Both the position numbers and the translations under genes were made by a program. Below are positions 14,113 to 18,950 of a stretch of DNA of 18,950 nucleotides, piece by piece. The DNA is from Bacillota bacterium. GTDB taxonomy: Bacteria > Bacillota > Clostridia > Christensenellales > Aristaeellaceae. The notes beneath the pieces were generated by a model, which made no database searches, was not told where the DNA came from, and worked only from the letters and a program-made list of their open reading frames with translations. The stretch spans positions 1-18,950 of the forward strand of contig JAEYQQ010000156.1 of the NCBI GenBank assembly GCA_023409955.1, written 5' to 3'. Every line of letters begins with the position of its first letter. Position 1 is the stretch's first letter.

Positions 14113-14124
14113 TTAGCCGGTTAA
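14113..14124. promoter_or_regulatory. Candidate MarR operator overlapping the operon start
   Basis: TTAGCCGGTTAA is a 12-bp near-palindrome with only the fourth pair mismatched (TTA.CCGG.TAA). It lies just downstream of the predicted transcription start and upstream of the repressor gene. MarR-family repressors usually bind such palindromes next to their own promoter, so this would block transcription of the repressor and exporter genes together. It is inferred from position and symmetry only. Confidence 0.45.
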
Positions 14125-14145
14125 CAAATAAGAAAGGCATGAATC

Positions 14146-14625
14146 ATGAAGGATCTCAAAACTATCCCTGACTACTATCATCGCCTGCATCACTTGTTTT
14201 TTTTATGTATTTCCAAAGAAGTTGGTACCCCACAAGTCCATCCCGGCCAGGGTGCGCTTCTTGGTTGTCTTTTAGGCAATGGCTCATCCATTAGTCAAAA
14301 GGATCTATGCCAAAAGCTTCAAGTAAGTGCGGCAGCAGTAGCTGTGTCATTACGCCGGTTGGAAACCCAAGGGTTACTGATCCGCACCCAAAACCCCTCG
14401 GACCTCAGGGAAAAAATGCTCACATTGACCCCCCTGGGTGAACGAATGGCAAAAGATCTGCTTAAAGCCAAGCAGCGCGTAGAGTCCCAAGCCATCAAGG
14501 ATTTTACCAGCGATGAACTAACCATACTGGAAGAATATTTAAAACGAATTGCAACGAGCCTGACAGATTTTTTAAACGAGCAGGATACCGGACATGAAAA
14601 GCTCAAAGGAGATGAAAACAAGTGA
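14146..14625 (+). CDS. MarR-family transcriptional regulator
   Basis: A 159-residue winged-helix DNA-binding protein, expected to act as a dimer. The dimerisation helix is near the N-terminus ('YYHRLHHLFFLCISKEV'). The helix-turn-helix spans about 47-75 ('SISQKDLCQKLQVSAAAVAVSLRRLETQGLL'), followed by the wing 'IRTQNPSDLREKMLTLTPLG' with the conserved Asp-x-Arg (Asp85, Arg87). The C-terminal helix is 'LTILEEYLKRIATSL', then a charged tail. The ATG at 14146 has AGAAAGG 8 bases upstream. Its stop overlaps the GTG start of the exporter gene by 3 bases, so the two are co-translated. It most likely represses its own operon until a toxic compound binds it. The inducer is unknown. Confidence 0.9.
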   Translation: MKDLKTIPDYYHRLHHLFFLCISKEVGTPQVHPGQGALLGCLLGNGSSISQKDLCQKLQVSAAAVAVSLRRLETQGLLIRTQNPSDLREKMLTLTPLGERMAKDLLKAKQRVESQAIKDFTSDELTILEEYLKRIATSLTDFLNEQDTGHEKLKGDENK

Positions 14626-16835
14626 CACGTATTTTTAAATATATGAAGAGATCATGGCCAGCCTTATTGGCCATTATCGCCATGCTGGCTTTGCAAGCCG
14701 TAAGCGAGCTTGCACTACCCGAATATACAGCGAAAATCGTAAATGTTGGCATACAGCAGCAAGGTATTGATAATGGTTCTCCTGATGTGATACGCGCATC
14801 AGAATTGGAATCATTGTCAAAATATATGCTTAGCAACGATTATAAGGATCTTGTTCTTACCAATTATACTAAGCTTCCTATAGAGGAAGGAACCAACTAT
14901 CCGATGCAGGCCAATGAACAGCTCTATAAAATCAACAAGGTGGATGAAGAAACCAGAAAGGCATTGAACAATGTCTTTACCCGTTCTTATCTGATCCGGA
15001 TGATGATAGAGCAAAAGATGCCCGAGACGCTTTCAGAATCCGACTTTGGCGGAATGATACCTCAAGTCCCTCCCATGGCCGCATCTATAACCGACCTACC
15101 GAATGCTGCCCGGGACGAAGTGCTTAACTCCATTTATCAGCAAATGGAAAGTGTATCAGGCACTATGCTGTCGCAGCTGTCCATCTATTTTGTTCAGGAA
15201 GAGTACAAGGCCATTGGTGTCAACGCTCAGAGCCTGCAGGCCAATTACATTTTGCTGGCCGGCTTGAAAATGCTAGGCGTAGCCTTAGTGGCGATAGCAG
15301 CTTCTGTTGGTGTTGGTTTCTTAGGTGCCCGCGTTTCAGCTACTCTAGGCCGTGATTTACGAAGCAAGGTTTTTTCAAAGGTTGTTTCCTTTTCCCAAAA
15401 AGAAATGGACAATTTCTCTACTGCATCCTTAATCACCCGCTCCACCAATGATATACAGCAGGTGCAGTCTGCTATGGTGTTCATGCTGAGAATGGTATTC
15501 TTTGCCCCTATTATGGCTATAGGTGGCATATATCAAGTGTTGCAGACCAATGTTTCAATGACATGGATCATTGCACTGGCTGTGGCGCTGCTGTTGATAT
15601 TGGTTGGCACCCTTTTCTTTTTCTCCATGCCCAAGTTTGAAAAACTACAGCCCTATATTGACCGACTGAATCGTATCGCCAGGGAGATATTGACCGGTTT
15701 GCCTGTCATACGTGCTTTTTCCAGACAGCAAAAGGAAGAAGCTCGGTTTGATGAAGCCAATGTTCAGTTGACTAAAACCAATCTCTTTGTCAACCGACTC
15801 ATGTCTGGCATGATGCCGCTGATGACCCTGATCATGAACGCCATCACCCTTTTGATCTTATGGGTTGGCGCTAGGAGCATCAGCGAAGGCCATATGCAAA
15901 TCGGCGACATGATGGCTTTCATTCAATATGCCATGCAGATTATCATTTCCTTCCTGATGATCTCTCTCATGTCCATTATGCTTCCCCGTGCAGCCGTATC
16001 CGCAAAACGTATTGATGAGGTCATCTCATGTGAACCATCCATACGTGATGTACAATCCCCTGCTTCCTTTACTTCTGATCAGAAGGGCATTGTCAAATTT
16101 GAAGATGTATCCTTCCGTTATCCCAATGCAAAAGAAGATGTACTAAGCAAAATCAGCTTTACAGCCCGACCAGGACAGACCACAGCGATCCTTGGCGGTA
16201 CCGGCTCAGGCAAATCCACGCTTGTACAGCTGATCCCTCGTTTCTTTGAGGTGACCAGCGGCAGAATTACAGTGGATGGCCGGGATGTACGTGAAGTTAC
16301 CCAGCATGATCTGCGGGAACGAATTGGCTATGTACCGCAAAAAGGCGTGCTCTTTTCCGGCACCATTGCATCCAATATTACATTTGGTCAAGAAGATGCC
16401 AGCCAGGCGGATATAGAACTGGCTGCGGCTGTATCCCAATCGGCTGGCTTTATTGCTGAAAAGCCAGAAGGATTTAATGATCCAATCTCCCAGGGCGGTA
16501 CCAATGTATCCGGCGGCCAAAAGCAGCGGCTGTCCATTGCGCGCGCCATTTTTAAAAAGCCGGAGATCATTATTTTCGACGATAGCTTCTCAGCGCTGGA
16601 CTTCAAAACAGATGTGGCATTGCGATCAGCACTCAAGAAAGAAACGGCCGACAGCACTGTCATCATCGTTGCACAGCGCATCAACACTGTCTTGCACGCA
16701 GAACAGATCGTCGTTCTGGATGAGGGAAGGATTGTCGGTATCGGCAACCACCGCCAGCTGATGGAAACCTGCGATGTATATAGGCAGATTGCCATGAGCC
16801 AGCTTTCAAAGGAGGAATTGGCACATGCAGAATAA
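14622..16835 (+). CDS. ABC exporter half-transporter with degenerate ATP site and large extracytoplasmic insertion
   Basis: A 737-residue exporter subunit: membrane domain, then ATPase. The start is GTG at 14622, with AAAGGAG 11 bases upstream. TM1 is about 13-33 and the second helix starts only near residue 208, leaving about 170 residues outside the membrane where homologues have 20-70. The membrane domain continues to about 460 ('LPRAAVSAKRIDEV'). In the ATPase, Walker A 'GGTGSGKS' is at 525-532, Q-loop Gln573, the canonical signature 'VSGGQKQR' at 629-636, Walker B ends at Asp653, but the next residue is Asp654 instead of the catalytic Glu, and the H-loop His is Gln685. This is the degenerate subunit of a heterodimeric exporter (TM287, BmrC and LmrC type). 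It is followed by the complementary half with an 11-bp overlap. Probable drug, peptide or lipid export; the substrate is unknown. Confidence 0.92.
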   Translation: MTRIFKYMKRSWPALLAIIAMLALQAVSELALPEYTAKIVNVGIQQQGIDNGSPDVIRASELESLSKYMLSNDYKDLVLTNYTKLPIEEGTNYPMQANEQLYKINKVDEETRKALNNVFTRSYLIRMMIEQKMPETLSESDFGGMIPQVPPMAASITDLPNAARDEVLNSIYQQMESVSGTMLSQLSIYFVQEEYKAIGVNAQSLQANYILLAGLKMLGVALVAIAASVGVGFLGARVSATLGRDLRSKVFSKVVSFSQKEMDNFSTASLITRSTNDIQQVQSAMVFMLRMVFFAPIMAIGGIYQVLQTNVSMTWIIALAVALLLILVGTLFFFSMPKFEKLQPYIDRLNRIAREILTGLPVIRAFSRQQKEEARFDEANVQLTKTNLFVNRLMSGMMPLMTLIMNAITLLILWVGARSISEGHMQIGDMMAFIQYAMQIIISFLMISLMSIMLPRAAVSAKRIDEVISCEPSIRDVQSPASFTSDQKGIVKFEDVSFRYPNAKEDVLSKISFTARPGQTTAILGGTGSGKSTLVQLIPRFFEVTSGRITVDGRDVREVTQHDLRERIGYVPQKGVLFSGTIASNITFGQEDASQADIELAAAVSQSAGFIAEKPEGFNDPISQGGTNVSGGQKQRLSIARAIFKKPEIIIFDDSFSALDFKTDVALRSALKKETADSTVIIVAQRINTVLHAEQIVVLDEGRIVGIGNHRQLMETCDVYRQIAMSQLSKEELAHAE

Positions 16836-18684
16836 TCATAAAAAAGACCGCAGCCGCGGACCCGTTGGCGGACCTATGGGTGGTCCAGGGCATATGATGG
16901 GTGAAAAAGCCAAGAACTTTAAGGGAACCATAAGTAAACTGATCAAGCACATTGCAAAATACAAGATAGCTACGATACTTGTTATTGTACTTTCCATAAT
17001 CAGCGCGGTGTTATCCATTGTGGGACCCAAGCAGATGGGTAATATCGTGGACAGTATCGCCAACGGCTTTATGAGCAGTATAAAAGGTGGTCCTGGTATT
17101 GATTTTAACAATGTTGCTCGCATGCTGCTAGGTCTGCTGGCGTTGTATGCCTTCAGCTCAGTCTTTGGTATAATGCAGGGCTATGTAATGGCAGGGGTGT
17201 CTCAGAAGCTTAGCTATATGTTCCGAAAGGATTTATCCCGCAAGATTCACAGCTTACCCATGAGTTACTTTGACAGTGTAACCCATGGCGAGGTACTCTC
17301 CCGCATTACCAATGATATCGATACCCTGACCCAAAGCCTGAACCAAAGCCTATCCCAGGTAATTTCATCCATCACCATTGCCATCGGCGTGTTGATCATG
17401 ATGTTCTCCATCTCCTGGCTGATGACCCTGGCAGCATTGCTTATCGTGCCTATGTCGGCATTTTTGATGCAGATCGTGGTTAAGAAGTCTCAAAAACACT
17501 TTGTCAGCCAGCAAAAGTATTTGGGTCATGTCAACGGTCAAGTGGAAGAAGTATATTCCGGCCAAGTGATTGTTAAGGCTTTTAATGGAGAAAAGAAAGC
17601 GCTGGAGGATTTTGAAAAGTATAACGACGAGCTTTATTCATCCGCATGGAAATCTCAATTTTTATCAGGATTGATGCATCCCATTATGTCGTTCATCGGC
17701 AATCTGGGTTATGTGATGGTGGCAATCCTTGGCGGCTCGCTGGCGATTAAAGGCAGCATTACCATCGGTAACATTCAGTCGTTTATTCAATATGTACGAA
17801 TGTTCAACCAACCCCTGTCCCAAATTGCTCAGGTAACCTCCATGCTGCAATCCACCGCAGCAGCGGCAGAACGTGTTTTTGAGTTCCTGGAGCTTGAAGA
17901 AGAGGAGCAAACCATCACCAACTCCACCTCCGCCACTAACCTTATCGGCCAGGTAACCTTTGATCATGTGAAGTTTGGTTATCAGGCAGACAAGACCATT
18001 ATCAATGACTTTAGCACTGTTATTAAACCCGGGCAAAAGGTTGCCATTGTCGGTCCCACCGGCGCCGGTAAAACCACCATGGTAAAGCTGCTAATGCGCT
18101 TTTACGATGTAACCGGCGGGCGCATACTCATTGACGGCCACGATATACGAAGCTTCGACCGTAACGAACTGCGCAGCATGTTTGGCATGGTACTGCAGGA
18201 TACATGGCTCTTTGGCGGTAGTATTGCAGATAACATTCGCTATGGCAAGCTCGATGCCACACAGGAAGAAGTGGAAGCTGCCGCCCGCTCTGCCCATGTT
18301 CATCACTTTGTTCAAACGCTCCCGGAAGGGTATAACATGGTGATAAACGAGGAAGCCAGCAATATTTCCCAAGGACAAAAACAGCTTTTGACCATAGCCA
18401 GGGCCATACTGGCTGACCCGAAGGTTTTGATTCTGGATGAGGCCACAAGCAGTGTTGATACTCGGACAGAGCTGCGTATTCAAAAGGCCATGGATAACTT
18501 AATGCACGGCCGCACCAGCTTTGTTATCGCCCATCGCCTATCTACCATTCGTGATGCCGACCTGATACTGGTCATGCGGGATGGCGACATTGTGGAGCAG
18601 GGCAAGCATGAAGAACTCTTGGAGAAAAACGGTTTCTACGCCCAGCTGTACAACGCGCAGTTCCAACAAGTGCTGTCAGCATAA
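16825..18684 (+). CDS. ABC exporter half-transporter, catalytic partner subunit
   Basis: A 619-residue partner of the upstream half-transporter. A Gly/Pro/Met-rich cytoplasmic N-terminus (residues 10-26) precedes 'KNFKGTISKLIKHI' and TM1 at about 47-67. The membrane domain ends near 350 ('AAAAERVFEFLE'). In the ATPase, Walker A 'GPTGAGKTT' is at 410-418, Q-loop Gln458, Walker B 'VLILDEATSS' with Asp538 and the intact catalytic Glu539, and the H-loop His570. Its signature is 'ISQGQKQ' (514-520), with Gln516 in place of the usual Gly. That pattern complements the first subunit: together they give one competent and one degenerate ATP site, as in TM287/288, BmrCD and LmrCD. The ATG has AAAGGAGG 9 bases upstream and overlaps the preceding gene by 11 bp. 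It is the last gene of the marR operon. Confidence 0.93.
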   Translation: MQNNHKKDRSRGPVGGPMGGPGHMMGEKAKNFKGTISKLIKHIAKYKIATILVIVLSIISAVLSIVGPKQMGNIVDSIANGFMSSIKGGPGIDFNNVARMLLGLLALYAFSSVFGIMQGYVMAGVSQKLSYMFRKDLSRKIHSLPMSYFDSVTHGEVLSRITNDIDTLTQSLNQSLSQVISSITIAIGVLIMMFSISWLMTLAALLIVPMSAFLMQIVVKKSQKHFVSQQKYLGHVNGQVEEVYSGQVIVKAFNGEKKALEDFEKYNDELYSSAWKSQFLSGLMHPIMSFIGNLGYVMVAILGGSLAIKGSITIGNIQSFIQYVRMFNQPLSQIAQVTSMLQSTAAAAERVFEFLELEEEEQTITNSTSATNLIGQVTFDHVKFGYQADKTIINDFSTVIKPGQKVAIVGPTGAGKTTMVKLLMRFYDVTGGRILIDGHDIRSFDRNELRSMFGMVLQDTWLFGGSIADNIRYGKLDATQEEVEAAARSAHVHHFVQTLPEGYNMVINEEASNISQGQKQLLTIARAILADPKVLILDEATSSVDTRTELRIQKAMDNLMHGRTSFVIAHRLSTIRDADLILVMRDGDIVEQGKHEELLEKNGFYAQLYNAQFQQVLSA

Positions 18685-18698
18685 AAATGACAATAAAA

Positions 18699-18750
18699 GA
18701 AACCGCCGGTATGGCAAATGCTTTTGCAGCTGCCTACCGGCGGTTTCTTT
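18699..18750. terminator. Strong terminator after the exporter operon, usable from both sides
   Basis: GAAACCGCCGGTA (18699-18711) pairs perfectly with TACCGGCGGTTTC (18735-18747). An inner GGCA/TGCC stem (18713-18716 with 18731-18734) extends it. On the plus strand TTTCTTTG follows, and on the minus strand TTTCTTTTATTG follows, so it can stop transcription in both directions. It starts 14 bp after the last exporter codon. Confidence 0.9.
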
Positions 18751-18758
18751 GTATATTC

Positions 18759-18869
18759 TCAGTTTTCCTGATGCTGCATACGCACTTTGCGGTCAAGCTC
18801 TTTGATAAATTGATCCATGTTCAACTGCCCTTTAACATAGTGATGTAATACTTGCAACACTAAAACACT
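18759..18869 (-). pseudogene. Possible 3' remnant of a sugar-binding-protein gene
   Basis: A minus-strand frame of 36 codons ending in TGA at 18759-18761 reads '...LHHYVKGQLNMDQFIKELDRKVRM' followed by 'QHQEN'. The pattern Y..G.L....FI.ELD.K..M resembles the C-termini of family 1 extracellular sugar-binding proteins. The frame is closed upstream by a TGA at 18872-18870. Another minus-strand frame, open from the window edge (18949) to a TAG at 18860-18862, reads 'VHDEENFSWVNEGNNPSNYSIVV' and then seven more residues; I do not recognise it. Either a gene has been broken by a frameshift or deletion, or a small ORF starts at a GTG, TTG or ATG within the frame. Without sequence to the right, remnant status is tentative. 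Confidence 0.4.
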
Positions 18870-18950
18870 TCATATTTTATAACTACAATACTATAATTTG
18901 ATGGATTATTTCCTTCATTGACCCAACTGAAGTTTTCTTCGTCATGCACC

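Overview
The window looks like a chromosomal stretch of an anaerobic member of the Bacillota, most likely the class Clostridia. Gene starts carry strong GGAGG-type ribosome binding sites, and three promoters have the TTGACA-17-TATAAT layout of a housekeeping sigma factor. A 4Fe-4S ferredoxin and CUT1 (LplB/YtcP-type) sugar transporters fit the same group. Base composition is moderate and fairly even. I cannot name the genus. Most genes are transporters.

Left part (1-4734): the 3' end of a sugar-binding protein gene is followed by two CUT1 permeases (239-2108), all on the plus strand. They converge on a minus-strand pair, a Gfo/Idh/MocA oxidoreductase followed by a GH88 unsaturated glucuronyl hydrolase (4529 down to 2315). 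Together they suggest import and intracellular cleavage of unsaturated uronic-acid oligosaccharides released by a polysaccharide lyase; the substrate is inferred.

Middle (4735-6427): a 76-residue uncharacterised small protein, a 412-bp stretch without a convincing gene, a single-cluster ferredoxin, and an IS200-like element (about 5665-6363). The tnpA gene of the element is broken by a one-base frameshift and also has the second histidine of its HUH motif replaced by leucine. The end hairpins and the inverted repeat that covers the tnpA ribosome binding site are intact.

Opp block (6428-12418): a complete minus-strand oligopeptide ABC importer in the order oppB-oppC-oppD-oppF-oppA. One consensus promoter lies upstream of oppB and a second directly upstream of the binding-protein gene. 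A strong terminator follows oppA.

Right part (12443-18950): a lone polyprenyl-phosphate sugar phosphotransferase on the minus strand is divergent from a plus-strand operon of a MarR-family repressor and two ABC exporter half-transporters. The exporter is of the asymmetric heterodimer type (BmrCD/LmrCD/TM287-288-like): one half has degenerate catalytic residues and a large extracytoplasmic insertion. The operon ends at a strong terminator. At the right edge is what looks like the tail of another sugar-binding-protein gene on the minus strand.

No CRISPR array, rRNA, tRNA or phage genes were seen. I found no clearly new multi-gene system. The least explained signals are the covarying mini-hairpins behind tnpA, the insertion in the exporter, and the small 76-residue protein.
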